Assembly (NCBI RefSeq): GCF_900110955.1
Contig: NZ_FOFR01000008.1
Span: forward strand, 1-64,000
Direction of reading: 5' to 3'
Source: Lentzea xinjiangensis
Lineage (GTDB): Bacteria; Actinomycetota; Actinomycetes; Mycobacteriales; Pseudonocardiaceae
Length of the DNA: 64,000 nucleotides
Position numbers and translations under genes: made by a program. The notes beneath the pieces are model-generated. The model did no database searches. It had not been told where the DNA came from and saw only the letters and a program-made list of their open reading frames with translations. This document shows, piece by piece, positions 35,775 to 44,526 of the stretch. Each line of letters begins with the position of its first letter. Positions within the stretch are counted from its first letter, which is position 1.

Positions 35775-38242
35775 GAGCGACTCCTGATCCTGAGGAAGGT
35801 GACGGAGTTCGGCGGGAACGTGTGCGTGAAGCTGCTCGCGACCCTGACCTGCTCGGTCCTGGCCCGGATCGGCCGGGCGAACTCGGTGTTCACGTCGTCG
35901 GGGCGGCCCTGCAGCACGGTCGCCCGGGCCGTGGACGCCACCGGCACCCCCAGGTCGATCTTCGTGCGAGCGGCGTTGTCCTGGGCGTTGACCACCTTGA
36001 CGACCAGCTCACCGGTGGCGAGGTCGCGGGTGACGACCTGGCGGAACGGCTCGGCGAGCTTGTCGTCGGTGAACTCGCCCCACTTCTGGCCGTCGAGGAA
36101 CAACGCCACGTGGCGGCCGCGGACCTCGACGCGCACGTCGTACGTCCGCCCGGTCTCGATGGCGGTGCCGTTGCTGATCAGCGTGCTCTTGCCGCCACCG
36201 ACCGCTTTCTCCACCGCGGACTGGGTGTTGTTCCAGCCGCCGAGGTTCCACCAGTAGTAGTTGCCGGTGTCCTGCACACCGAACGCGACGAGGAAACCCT
36301 CGCGACCGGACTGCTTGGTGGCCTTGACGTTCAGCGTGTAGTCACGCCATGTCCTGTCACCGGCCGTGACGAGCGTGTCCTCCGCGGTGGCGTCGGACTG
36401 CACATAGGCGCCGTTGACGACGTTCCACGCGCCACGGCCGGACTTCGTCCACTGCGCGTCGGTGCCCGAGAAGTCGTCGCTGAACAACGTCTGGCCGGAA
36501 GCACTGGTGACGCGCACGTCGTCATAGGTCGCGGCGGTCGCCCACGTCGAGAGCCCGATCGCACCGGTGATCGGCGCCAGGGTGGACGGCGTGGCGGACG
36601 CGGTGCTCGGCACGACGTGGTCGCCGACGTTGTTCATGAACAACTTCTGCACCTCGTAGCTCGCCGAACCCCACGACGCGTGGTTGTTGAACCAGATCAT
36701 GTCCGGCCGCCACTGGACGTAGTCCTCATTGGCCAGAAGCGGCGCGTAGGAGGCGAGCTTCACGACGTCGGCGTTGCGTTCGAGGCCTGTCATGAACGCG
36801 GCTTCGCTCAACGCGTTGAAGAACTTGTTGTCCTGTGAGGCGTACTCGCCGAGGAAGACCTTGGGACCCTTGCGGTCGTAGGAGTCGTAACGGTTGTTGT
36901 TCTCCAGGAACCAGCTCGGGCTGTTGTAGTAGTGCTCGTCGACCATCTTCACGCCGGCTTGCTTGTTGAGCTGCCACAGGCGGTCGAACGTGCCACCCGA
37001 GTCGTCGGGGCCGGAGTTGCCGACGACGGTGATGTCCGGGTGCTTGGCGTTGATCGCGTCGCGGAACTGCGTGAACCGGGCCATGAACTCGTCGGGCAGG
37101 TTCTCCTCGTTGCCGACCGCGAGGTGAGTCAGCCCGAACGGCTCGGGGTGCCCCATCTCCGCCCGCTTGCGGCCCCACGTGGAGTCGGCGGGACCGTTCG
37201 CGAACTCGATCAGGTCCAGGGTGTCCTGGACGTGCCGCCGCAGCAGCGCGGGGTCGTCCGTGGCGCGGTTCTGGCCGCAGCCGGTGACGAGGGCGGGCAC
37301 GACGGGCAGCGGCATCGCGCCGATGTCCTCGGCGAACTGGAAGTACTCGAAGTAGCCGAGGCCGTAGGACTGGTTGTAGCCCCAGAAGTTCCAGTTCGTG
37401 GCGCGTTGCTCGACCGGGCCGATGGTGTCCTTCCACTGGTACGAGCGGCGGCGTTCGTAGTTCGGCGCGTCGTAGCCGTAGTGGCTGCCGGTGTTGACCA
37501 GGCAGCCGCCGGGGAAGCGGACGAAGCCGGGCTTCAGCGCGGCGACCTTCTCGGCGAGGTCGCGGCGGAGGCCGTGGCCCTTGAAGGTGTCCTGCGGCAT
37601 CAGCGAGACCATGTCGAGGCGCAGGGTTCCGGTGCCGCCGCCGGTGACCAGCAGCCGTCCGGTGGTCGAGGACTTCCGCGCGTGGACGGTGCCGGTGTAG
37701 CGGGTCCAGCCATCGCCCCTGACCTCGATCCGCACCGGCTCGCCCAGAGCGGCGCCCGCCGGGTCGGTGACCGTCGCCGTGAGCGGCGTGGCGGCCTGGT
37801 CCGTCCTGGCCCAGACCGAGAAGTCGTAACGCCGGCCCTCCTGGACGGCGATCCCGCTGTTGTAGCCGGAGTTGATGACGCCTGCGGGCAGGCCCAGCCT
37901 CAGGTGGCGGCGGTTGCGCTCGTTCATCCGGCCGTCGTCGTCGACGACGTCCATGGTGCCGCTGTGCGGCGCCCAGGACGTCATGCCGGTGTAGCTCGCG
38001 TTGTCCGCCGGGTCGTACTCGAAGGAGCGGTTCTGCACCAGCTCCGCGTAGAGGCCGCCGTCGGCCGCGCGGTTGATGTCCTCGAAGAAGACGCCGTACA
38101 TCGTGTCGTCGATCGCCGGGCCGCGGTGCGCGGTGTCGATCTTGAGCGTGTAGTCGGTCTCGACGGCCGCACCCGAACCGGGGACGGCGACCAGCAGGGC
38201 TGCCGCGAGCGCGGCGGACAGCAGGACGTGCTTGGTGGGCAC
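35771..38242 (-). CDS. GH51 alpha-L-arabinofuranosidase, secreted multidomain form
   Basis: Removes arabinose from arabinan or arabinoxylan. 823 residues: signal to about 27 (GSGAAVE), N-terminal part with a CBM4/9-like sandwich (about 65-215), GH51 barrel with Glu379 in LAVGNEENLPDE (acid/base) and Glu466 in KVFLGEYASQ (nucleophile), and a LamG/concanavalin-like module (about 560-720: TLFSDDFSGTDAQWTKSGRG to LFLDGQKWGEF) set in the C-terminal sandwich. GTG 38242 is fixed by GGGAGGAA just upstream; the frame further out runs through an operator. The extra modules make it longer than cytoplasmic GH51 enzymes (about 500). Confidence 0.93.
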   Translation of the reverse strand: MPTKHVLLSAALAAALLVAVPGSGAAVETDYTLKIDTAHRGPAIDDTMYGVFFEDINRAADGGLYAELVQNRSFEYDPADNASYTGMTSWAPHSGTMDVVDDDGRMNERNRRHLRLGLPAGVINSGYNSGIAVQEGRRYDFSVWARTDQAATPLTATVTDPAGAALGEPVRIEVRGDGWTRYTGTVHARKSSTTGRLLVTGGGTGTLRLDMVSLMPQDTFKGHGLRRDLAEKVAALKPGFVRFPGGCLVNTGSHYGYDAPNYERRRSYQWKDTIGPVEQRATNWNFWGYNQSYGLGYFEYFQFAEDIGAMPLPVVPALVTGCGQNRATDDPALLRRHVQDTLDLIEFANGPADSTWGRKRAEMGHPEPFGLTHLAVGNEENLPDEFMARFTQFRDAINAKHPDITVVGNSGPDDSGGTFDRLWQLNKQAGVKMVDEHYYNSPSWFLENNNRYDSYDRKGPKVFLGEYASQDNKFFNALSEAAFMTGLERNADVVKLASYAPLLANEDYVQWRPDMIWFNNHASWGSASYEVQKLFMNNVGDHVVPSTASATPSTLAPITGAIGLSTWATAATYDDVRVTSASGQTLFSDDFSGTDAQWTKSGRGAWNVVNGAYVQSDATAEDTLVTAGDRTWRDYTLNVKATKQSGREGFLVAFGVQDTGNYYWWNLGGWNNTQSAVEKAVGGGKSTLISNGTAIETGRTYDVRVEVRGRHVALFLDGQKWGEFTDDKLAEPFRQVVTRDLATGELVVKVVNAQDNAARTKIDLGVPVASTARATVLQGRPDDVNTEFARPIRARTEQVRVASSFTHTFPPNSVTFLRIRSRS

Positions 38243-38263
38243 GGATTTCCTCCCCAGCTCGGA

Positions 38264-38277
38264 AGTGAGCGTTAACA
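38264..38277. promoter_or_regulatory. LacI-type operator AGTGAGCGTTAACA before GH51
   Basis: 22 bases before the GH51 start; same family as the site at 38321 and the arabinose operators. Confidence 0.6.
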
Positions 38278-38320
38278 TAGGGCTGCGAACTCGTTACGGG
38301 CAAGGCCTTGACGCCAAAGT

Positions 38321-38334
38321 TGTGAGCGTTCACT
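38321..38334. promoter_or_regulatory. LacI-type operator TGTGAGCGTTCACT before ytfQ-like gene
   Basis: Second site in the divergent region between GH51 and the importer, 71 bases before the binding-protein start; near-perfect palindrome. Confidence 0.65.
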
Positions 38335-38404
38335 GTTGTCCACCTGACAACCGCGGACACGCGGTCGAGCTCCGCGACACCGTCGTCACCCCGGAGGAAT
38401 CCCA

Positions 38405-39373
38405 GTGCTGAAGAAGATCACGACACTCGCCAGCGTGGTCCTGCTGAGCGCGGTCACCGCGTGCGGCTCGGGAGGTGGCGGCGGCGGCACCGGCTCGTCC
38501 GGCGACACCATCACGATGGGCTTCGCCCAGGTCGGCGCCGAAAGCGGCTGGCGCACCGCCAACACCAAGTCGATCCAGGACGAGGCCAAAGCGGCCGGCA
38601 TCGACCTGAAGTTCTCCGACGCGCAGCAGAAGCAGGAGAACCAGATCAAGGCGATCCGGTCCTACATCCAGCAGAAGGTGTCCGTGATCGCGTTCAGCCC
38701 GGTCGTCGAGACCGGCTGGGACACCGTGCTGCTGGAAGCCAAGCGCGCCAACATCCCCGTCATCCTCACCGACCGCTCGATCGACTCCGACGACACGTCG
38801 CTCTACAAGACGTTCCTCGGCTCGGACTTCGTCGAGGAGGGCCGCAGGGCCGGTGACTGGCTGGTGTCCAACGCGTCCGGCCCCACTAGCGTGGTGGAGC
38901 TGCAGGGCACGACCGGCGCGGCGCCGGCGATCGACCGCAAGAAGGGCTTCGAGGAGAAGATCGCGGCCAAGCCCGACATCAAGGTCGTCGCGTCGCAGAC
39001 CGGCGACTTCACGAGGTCCGGTGGCAAGCAGGTGATGGAGGCGATGCTCAAGTCCCAGCCCAAGATCGACGTCGTGTACGCGCACAACGACGACATGGGC
39101 CTGGGTGCGATCGAGGCGATCAAGGCGGCGGGCAAGGTGCCCGGCAAGGACATCAAGATCATCACCGTGGACGCGGTGAAGGACGGCATGCAGGCGCTGG
39201 CCAACGGTGAGATCAACTTCATCGTGGAGTGCAACCCGTTGCTGGGCAAGCAGTTGATGGACCTCGCCAAGAAGGTCGTGAAGGGCGAGGAGGTGCCGGC
39301 GCGGGTCGTGACCGAGGAGGGCACGTTCACCCAGGAGCAGGCCAAGGCCGCGCTCCCGCAGCGCCAGTACTGA
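38405..39373 (+). CDS. ytfQ: Sugar ABC transporter binding lipoprotein, YtfQ type
   Basis: Ribose/galactofuranose-type (Peripla_BP_4) receptor of 322 residues. Signal with lipobox SAVTAC (Cys about 20), a Gly/Ser-rich tether, then GFAQVGAESGWRTANTKSIQ, which is the YtfQ hallmark, SPVVETGWDTVLLEAKRANIPV, AHNDDMGLGAIEAIK and VECNPLLGKQ. GTG 38405 follows GGAGGAA. YtfQ relatives take up furanose sugars; here the divergent GH51/GH43 operon and shared operators point to arabinofuranose or short arabino-oligosaccharides. Confidence 0.93.
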   Translation: MLKKITTLASVVLLSAVTACGSGGGGGGTGSSGDTITMGFAQVGAESGWRTANTKSIQDEAKAAGIDLKFSDAQQKQENQIKAIRSYIQQKVSVIAFSPVVETGWDTVLLEAKRANIPVILTDRSIDSDDTSLYKTFLGSDFVEEGRRAGDWLVSNASGPTSVVELQGTTGAAPAIDRKKGFEEKIAAKPDIKVVASQTGDFTRSGGKQVMEAMLKSQPKIDVVYAHNDDMGLGAIEAIKAAGKVPGKDIKIITVDAVKDGMQALANGEINFIVECNPLLGKQLMDLAKKVVKGEEVPARVVTEEGTFTQEQAKAALPQRQY

Positions 39374-39390
39374 GTTCACCCCAGACCCGC

Positions 39391-39427
39391 GGGACCCGCC
39401 ACCGCGCGCATCCGCGTGGCGGGTCCC
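39391..39427 (+). terminator. Intercistronic hairpin between binding protein and ATPase genes
   Basis: Twelve-base perfect outer stem (GGGACCCGCCAC/GTGGCGGGTCCC) with an inner CGCG pairing. This is the usual place for a partial terminator or mRNA stabiliser that lets the binding protein be made in excess over the membrane parts. Confidence 0.65.
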
Positions 39428-39455
39428 GCGGCCCCAGCGACGAAAGTCAGAGCCC

Positions 39456-40988
39456 ATGACCGAGTCACCGCAGCCGGTCGTCGAGATGCGCGGCATCAGC
39501 CTCGCGTTTCCCGGCGTGAAGGCGTTGCAGGACGTCGACTTCCGGTTGTTCCCCGGTGAGGTGCACGCCCTGATGGGCGAGAACGGCGCCGGGAAGTCCA
39601 CCCTGATCAAGACCCTGACCGGCGTGCACCGCCCCGACAGCGGACAGGTCTCGCTGGCCGGCGCCGGCGTGGCGTTCTCCTCCCCCGGCGAGGCCCAGCA
39701 CGCCGGGATCAGCACGGTGTACCAGGAGGTCAACCTCTGCGCGAACCTCACGGTCGCGGAGAACATCCTGCTGGGCCGCGAGCCACGCCGCCTCGGCGGC
39801 ATCGACTTCCGCGCGATGCGGCGCCGCGCCGCGCAGGTGCTCGCGCGCATCGGCGTGCACGTCGACCCGGCCTCGAGCCTCGGTGAGCACCCGATCGCGG
39901 TGCAGCAGCTCGTCGCCATCGCCCGCGCGATCGCGGTCGACTGCCGCGTGCTGGTGCTGGACGAACCGACGTCCAGTCTGGACGCGGGCGAGGTCGCCGA
40001 GCTCTTCCGCATCATGCGGGTGCTGCGCGACGAGGGCGTCGCCATCCTGTTCGTGTCGCACTTCCTCGACCAGGTCTACGAGATCTCCGACCGGATGACG
40101 GTGCTGCGCAACGGGGTCCTGGTCGGCGAGCACCTCACCGCGGAAGTGGACCGGCGGACGCTCATCGCGCAGATGATCGGCCGTGACCTCGGCACCCTGG
40201 AGGCGATCGAGGACGCCGCGGAGAAGCGCCACCCGGACGGGCCGGTGCTGGTGCAGGCATCGGGGCTGGGCAGGCGAGGGGCGATCGAACCGTTCGACCT
40301 GTCCATCCGGACGGGCGAGGTCGTCGGCCTGGCCGGGCTGCTCGGCTCCGGCCGCACCGAACTGGCCCGGCTGCTCTTCGGCGCCGACCGGGCCGACTCC
40401 GGCAAGCTGCTCGTGGACGGCGTCCCGCTGCGGCTGCGCGGCCCGCGCCAAGCGATCGCGGCGGGCATCGCGTTCAGCTCGGAGGACCGCAAGGGCGAGG
40501 GCCTGGTCGCGGACCTGTCGATCAGGGACAACCTGGTGCTCGCGATGCAGGCGGCCCGGGGCTGGACCCGCCCGCTGCCGCGCAGGACCAAGGACCAGCT
40601 CGTCGAGAAGTACCTGAAGGCGCTGGACATCCGCCCCGCGAACCCGGACGCGCTGGTGAGCACCCTGTCCGGCGGCAACCAGCAGAAGGTCCTGCTGGCC
40701 CGCTGGCTCGTCACCGAGCCGCGGCTGCTGATCCTGGACGAGCCGACCAGGGGGATCGACATCGGCGCGAAGGCCCAGATCCAGCAGCTCGTCACCGCGC
40801 TCGCCGCGGAGGGCACCGCGGTGCTGTTCATCTCGGCGGAGCTGGAGGAGGTCGTGCGCATCGCGGACCGCATCGTCGTGCTGCGCGACCGGCGCAAGAT
40901 CGCCGAGCTGGACGGGGCGGTGACCGGGGTGGACGAGGTGGTAGAGCTCATCGCGGGCGGAGCGGCCCCGGAGAAGGTGGTGTCGTGA
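39456..40988 (+). CDS. ytfR: Sugar ABC transporter ATPase, two-domain (YtfR type)
   Basis: 510 residues with two nucleotide-binding domains. First: Walker A GENGAGKST, Q-loop YQEVNLCANL, signature region LGEHPIAVQQLVAIARAI, Walker B VLVLDEPTSSLD. Second: a degenerate P-loop GLLGSGRTE and signature LSGGNQQKVLLARWL with LLILDEPTRGID, as is normal in the ribose/galactose importer ATPases (RbsA/MglA/YtfR). It drives the two permeases encoded next. The stop overlaps a short frame at 40985 rather than the permease itself. Confidence 0.95.
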   Translation: MTESPQPVVEMRGISLAFPGVKALQDVDFRLFPGEVHALMGENGAGKSTLIKTLTGVHRPDSGQVSLAGAGVAFSSPGEAQHAGISTVYQEVNLCANLTVAENILLGREPRRLGGIDFRAMRRRAAQVLARIGVHVDPASSLGEHPIAVQQLVAIARAIAVDCRVLVLDEPTSSLDAGEVAELFRIMRVLRDEGVAILFVSHFLDQVYEISDRMTVLRNGVLVGEHLTAEVDRRTLIAQMIGRDLGTLEAIEDAAEKRHPDGPVLVQASGLGRRGAIEPFDLSIRTGEVVGLAGLLGSGRTELARLLFGADRADSGKLLVDGVPLRLRGPRQAIAAGIAFSSEDRKGEGLVADLSIRDNLVLAMQAARGWTRPLPRRTKDQLVEKYLKALDIRPANPDALVSTLSGGNQQKVLLARWLVTEPRLLILDEPTRGIDIGAKAQIQQLVTALAAEGTAVLFISAELEEVVRIADRIVVLRDRRKIAELDGAVTGVDEVVELIAGGAAPEKVVS

Positions 40989-41131
40989 ACGCCTCGACCG
41001 GCCCGGTGCTCACCGCTGTGCAGCGGCGCCGCCCAGCGCGGCGGGACCCTGTCGTCCCGGACGACCCGACTGCTCGCACCCGTGCTGCCGCCCACCGCGG
41101 CCGGACCACGTCGAAGAAGGTGGTGTCGTGA
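40985..41131 (+). CDS. 48-codon linker ORF between ATPase and permease, ends in duplicated sequence
   Basis: GTG at 40985 overlaps the ATPase stop, and the frame ends in a TGA overlapping the permease GTG (41128). Its last codons repeat those of the ATPase: the 17 bases GAAGGTGGTGTCGTGAA occur at both junctions. The product is Arg/Pro-rich (about 11 Arg in 48), with no family seen. It may be a spacer created by a small duplication that keeps translational coupling, not a functional protein. Confidence 0.35.
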   Translation: MNASTGPVLTAVQRRRPARRDPVVPDDPTARTRAAAHRGRTTSKKVVS

Positions 41132-42111
41132 AGAACCGGCTGCTGTGGCCACTGCTGGCGCTGGCCGCGCTCCTGCTGCTCAACCTCGCCGTCACGCCGT
41201 CGTTCTTCGCCCTGCGCATGCAGGACGGCCACCTCTACGGCGGCCTGGTCGACGTGCTGAAGAACGGCGCGCCGACGCTGCTGATCGCCCTCGGCATGAC
41301 GCTGGTGATCGCCACCCGCGGCATCGACCTCTCGGTCGGCGCGGTGGCGGCGATCGCGGGCGCCGTGACGTGCGTCCACATCGGAGCGTCCGGTGACGCC
41401 GGCACGGCGTTCGCGGGGATGGCGCTGGCACTGGTGCTCTGCGCGGTGCTGGGGCTGTGGAACGGGCTCCTGGTGGCGGGGCTGGGCATCCAGCCGATCA
41501 TCGCGACGCTGGTGCTGATGACGGCGGGCCGCGGTGTCGCGATGCTGGTCACCGAAGGCCAGATCGTCACGGTCAACAACACCGCCTACCGGCAGGTCGG
41601 CGCGGGCTTCGTGGTCCTGCCGATCTCGATCCTGATCAGCCTGCTCGTGCTGGGGCTGGTGGCGTTCGCGACCCGGCGCACGGCGCTCGGTGTGCTGATC
41701 GAGGCGGTCGGGGTGAACCCGGAGGCCTCGCGGCTGGCCGGCGTGCGGTCCCGCACGATCATCTGGACCGTCTACGTGTTCGCCGCGGTGTGCGCGGGCA
41801 TCGCCGGTTTGATGATCAGCTCGAACGTCAGCGCGGCCGACGCCAACAACGCCGGGCTGTGGATCGAGATGGACGCCATCCTCGCCGTCGTCATCGGCGG
41901 CACCTCCCTCGCCGGCGGGCGGTACTCGCTCACCGGCACGCTGCTCGGCGCCCTGATCATCCAGACCCTCACCACCACCGTCTACACGATCGGCGTCGCC
42001 CCGGAGGTGACGCTGGTCTTCAAGGCGGTCGTCGTCATCGCCGTGTGCCTGGTCCAGGCGCCGAAGGCCCGTGCCGCACTGAGCTTCCGGAAGGTGGCCG
42101 TCTCGTCATGA
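41128..42111 (+). CDS. ytfT: Sugar ABC permease 1, YtfT type
   Basis: BPD_transp_2 family membrane subunit, 327 residues, 8-10 helices. Marks: LLIALGMTLVIATRGIDLSVGAVAAIAGAV (the family GIDLSVG signature) and LWIEMDAILAVVIGGTSLAGG. GTG 41128 lies in a GTGA overlap with the short upstream frame. It works with the second permease and the two-domain ATPase. No pathway role beyond furanose uptake is visible. Confidence 0.93.
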   Translation: MKNRLLWPLLALAALLLLNLAVTPSFFALRMQDGHLYGGLVDVLKNGAPTLLIALGMTLVIATRGIDLSVGAVAAIAGAVTCVHIGASGDAGTAFAGMALALVLCAVLGLWNGLLVAGLGIQPIIATLVLMTAGRGVAMLVTEGQIVTVNNTAYRQVGAGFVVLPISILISLLVLGLVAFATRRTALGVLIEAVGVNPEASRLAGVRSRTIIWTVYVFAAVCAGIAGLMISSNVSAADANNAGLWIEMDAILAVVIGGTSLAGGRYSLTGTLLGALIIQTLTTTVYTIGVAPEVTLVFKAVVVIAVCLVQAPKARAALSFRKVAVSS

Positions 42112-43070
42112 CCGCTCTCGCGCAACGGGTGCCGTCGCGGTTCCTGCCCGTCCTCGCGACCGTCGTGCTGTTCGTCCTCACCTTCGGTGTCGGCTCGGCG
42201 CGCTACGAGGGCTTCGCCTCCGGACAGGTGATCGCGAACCTGTTCATCGACAACGCGTTCCTCATCGTGCTCGCCGCCGGCATGACGTTCGTGATCCTCA
42301 GCGGCGGCATCGACCTGTCCGTCGGCTCGGTCGTCGCGCTGTCGACGATGGTCACGGCCGCGGGCCTGCGCGCGGGCTGGCCGGTGCCGCTGGTGGTGCT
42401 CGCGGTGCTGGTGATCGGCTCGACGCTGGGCCTGCTGATGGGGCTCGTGATCCACCGCTTCGACATCCAGCCGTTCATCGTCACGCTCGCCGGCATGTTC
42501 CTGGCCCGCGGCCTGTGCTTCGTGATCAGCGTCGAGTCGGTCTCGATCAAGAACAGCACGTTCCGCGACGTCGCCACCGCGGCGATCAAGCTCCCCGGCG
42601 GCGTGACCATCACCTACAACGTCGTGATCGCACTGCTCGTCGTCGTCGCGGCGCTGTACGTCCTGCACCGCACCCGCTTCGGCCGGACGGTCTACGCCGT
42701 GGGCGGCAGCGAGTCGTCGGCGATGCTGATGGGGCTGCCGACCGCCCGCGCCAAGGTCGGCGTCTACGTCATCAGCGGTTTCTGCTCGGCGTTGGCGGGT
42801 CTGCTGTTCAGCCTCTACATGCTGTCCGGCTACGGCCTGCACGCCGTCGGCATGGAGCTCGAGGCCATCGCGGCCGTCGTGATCGGCGGGACCCTGCTGG
42901 CGGGCGGCGTCGGCTACGTGCTCGGCGGCCTGGTGGGAGTGCTGGTGCTCGGCACGATCCAGACGCTGATCTCGTTCCAGGGCACGCTCAGCTCGTGGTG
43001 GACGAAGATCGTGATCGGCGTGCTGCTGCTGGTGTTCATCGCGGTGCAACGGACCATGGTCCGGCGGTAA
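42108..43070 (+). CDS. yjfF: Sugar ABC permease 2, YjfF type
   Basis: Second BPD_transp_2 subunit, 320 residues: [54 protein letters not shown] and [24 protein letters not shown]. Its ATG overlaps the first permease stop (ATGA, 42108-42111). It is the last gene of the importer operon and is followed by a strong hairpin. Confidence 0.93.
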   Translation: MTALAQRVPSRFLPVLATVVLFVLTFGVGSARYEGFASGQVIANLFIDNAFLIVLAAGMTFVILSGGIDLSVGSVVALSTMVTAAGLRAGWPVPLVVLAVLVIGSTLGLLMGLVIHRFDIQPFIVTLAGMFLARGLCFVISVESVSIKNSTFRDVATAAIKLPGGVTITYNVVIALLVVVAALYVLHRTRFGRTVYAVGGSESSAMLMGLPTARAKVGVYVISGFCSALAGLLFSLYMLSGYGLHAVGMELEAIAAVVIGGTLLAGGVGYVLGGLVGVLVLGTIQTLISFQGTLSSWWTKIVIGVLLLVFIAVQRTMVRR

Positions 43071-43075
43071 CCCGG

Positions 43076-43121
43076 CGGTCCTCGGCGAGGTGGCGGTGCC
43101 ACGCCACCGCGCCGAGGACCG
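43076..43121 (+). terminator. Strong terminator behind the importer operon
   Basis: Nineteen paired bases: outer CGGTCCTCGGCG/CGCCGAGGACCG and inner GGTGGCG/CGCCACC, one mismatch, 6-base loop, starting 5 bases after the stop codon. Confidence 0.85.
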
Positions 43122-43230
43122 CGGAGGCACCCGTGGCGGCGGCCGGGGGATCCGGCCGCGAGCCCACACTCGGCCGCCCGATGACCGGGGCAGGGATGCG
43201 GCCGGGGACCACGGGGTGTTTGATCGTCGT

Positions 43231-43656
43231 ATGACGAACGTGGAACTCAGCCCCACCGAGTGGGTGCAGGACCAGACCAAGACCATCCTCGACACCGGCA
43301 CGACCGAGGGCGTCAAGGTCCTCGGCAGGCCGATCGTGCTGCTGACCGTGCGCGGGGCGAAGAGCGGCAAGCTGCGCTACACCCCCGTCATGCGCGTCGA
43401 GCACAACGGGAGCTACGCGGTCGTGGCCTCCAACGGCGGCGCGTCCGCGCACCCGACGTGGTTTTACAACATCCAGGCTTACCCCGAGCTCAAGCTGCAG
43501 GACGGGACCGTGACGAAGGACTACGTCGCGCGCGAGGTCGACGGCGACGAGCGGGCGCAGTGGTGGGAGCGGGCCGTCGCGGCCTTCCCGAACTACGCCG
43601 AGTACCAGCAGAACACCGACCGGCAGATCCCGGTGTTCGTGCTCGACCCGAAGTGA
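43231..43656 (+). CDS. F420-dependent nitroreductase-like protein (Ddn/DUF385 family)
   Basis: 141 residues of the deazaflavin-dependent nitroreductase fold, which uses coenzyme F420 in actinobacteria. Marks: [47 protein letters not shown] and the C-terminal [30 protein letters not shown] 43231 has no strong ribosome site. Its last 127 bases are repeated 10.5 kb downstream at 54042-54168. This copy is full length and appears functional. Substrate unknown; members reduce quinones or nitro compounds. Confidence 0.9.
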   Translation: MTNVELSPTEWVQDQTKTILDTGTTEGVKVLGRPIVLLTVRGAKSGKLRYTPVMRVEHNGSYAVVASNGGASAHPTWFYNIQAYPELKLQDGTVTKDYVAREVDGDERAQWWERAVAAFPNYAEYQQNTDRQIPVFVLDPK

Positions 43657-43657
43657 C
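43531..43657 (+). repeat. Left copy of 127-bp direct repeat bounding the terpene island
   Basis: The 3' end of the F420-reductase gene plus one base. It matches 54042-54168 with three mismatches, all in the first 30 bases; the last 97 bases are identical. Confidence 0.95.
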
Positions 43658-43662
43658 CGCCC

Positions 43663-43697
43663 GGGGCTGTCCCGCTCATCAGCGCAGGGACAGCCCC
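43663..43697. terminator. Bidirectional terminator hairpin between nitroreductase gene and CE2 remnant
   Basis: Eleven-base perfect stem GGGGCTGTCCC/GGGACAGCCCC with a 13-base loop, between convergent reading frames. Confidence 0.75.
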
Positions 43698-44141
43698 GCC
43701 AGGTAGTCGCGCAGCTCCTCCACGATCAGCCGGTGGTCACGGCCGAGGAGTGCCAGTCGCACCCGAGCCGGTCGAGCGCCGGATCGGCGTAGTCGCAAGG
43801 TGGACGCGGGGGTCGCCGCGCTCCTGCACGACCTGACGAGCCGCGTCAGCGAACGTCCCCATCGCCTCCGGCACGCTCACGACGATCGTTGTGCCGGTGC
43901 CGTACCTGGCCCACAACTCGCCGAGAACCCCTGGTAGCGGCCTTGTACTCGGCGACCAGCTCTCCGGGGTCCACGGCTCGCCCGGTACGAGCGCGGTGGA
44001 GAAGTCGTTGGTGCCCAGCCCGGCCACGACGACCCGCAGACGCCATCGGGCGTCACGCCACACGTCGCCCTCGACGTTCAGCAACGCACCTACCACCGCC
44101 GTCGACGCCTGGCAGCTCGGCCGGTTGACCCCATCGAACAC
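43679..44141 (-). pseudogene. Decayed CE2/SGNH acetyl esterase remnant
   Basis: Fragments of a CE2-type carbohydrate esterase are split over frames: FDGVNRPSCQASTAVVGALL, VVVAGLGTNDFSTALVPGEP and TIVVSVPEAMGTFADAARQ in one frame, GELVAEYKAATRG in another, and DHRLIVEELRDYLAGLSLR, ending at a TGA at 43679, in a third, with the catalytic CDWHSS piece again out of frame. The N-terminal sandwich and the nucleophile region are missing upstream of 44141. At least two frameshifts plus truncation make it non-functional. It lies right inside the left repeat, so it may be a casualty of the insertion. Confidence 0.75.
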
Positions 44142-44214
44142 GAAGCAATCACGACCACGCCAGTCAGTCAGGCTGCATGACTACCACTGCCCCCTACCGG
44201 TGCAGAAGGTCCTG

Positions 44215-44346
44215 TCATTGACGGATGCGGCGTCGGGTACAGAAAACCCATCCGACGACTACCACGAAGAAGGCGACCCAGCTTGCGAGAGAGACCGACG
44301 GTGAGACGTCGACGAGACTGATCACGAGCAGTCCAGTGGCGGCCAT
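44215..44346 (-). CDS. Possible 43-residue membrane protein
   Basis: An ATG at 44346 opens a short frame with two hydrophobic stretches (GLLVISLVDV and VAFFVVVVGWVFC) and a basic tail (TRRRIRQ), a believable small membrane protein. A longer form could use an upstream start, since the frame is open for another 14 codons. No family and no strong ribosome site are seen. The remaining DNA from 44142 to 44526 shows nothing else convincing. Confidence 0.3.
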   Translation of the reverse strand: MAATGLLVISLVDVSPSVSLASWVAFFVVVVGWVFCTRRRIRQ

Positions 44347-44526
44347 GGCGAATGCGGGGTGCTGGGACAAGTCATCGCCTTCCCATCACATCGGCGAGGT
44401 CGTGGGTGATGCGGTGGGTGTGCCGGTCGGCTGGCTGGTGGACAGCGCGGTCAGTTCAGGGGCGAGTTCTCCGACCCTTCACAGCCGCCAGCGCAACGGC
44501 TCGCAGAAGCGCCGCGACTGACCCCC

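Noticed and set aside
43531-43657. tRNA gene as the insertion site of the island
   Set aside because: The repeat is coding sequence of the nitroreductase 3' end; it does not fold as a tRNA and no CCA-type end is seen.
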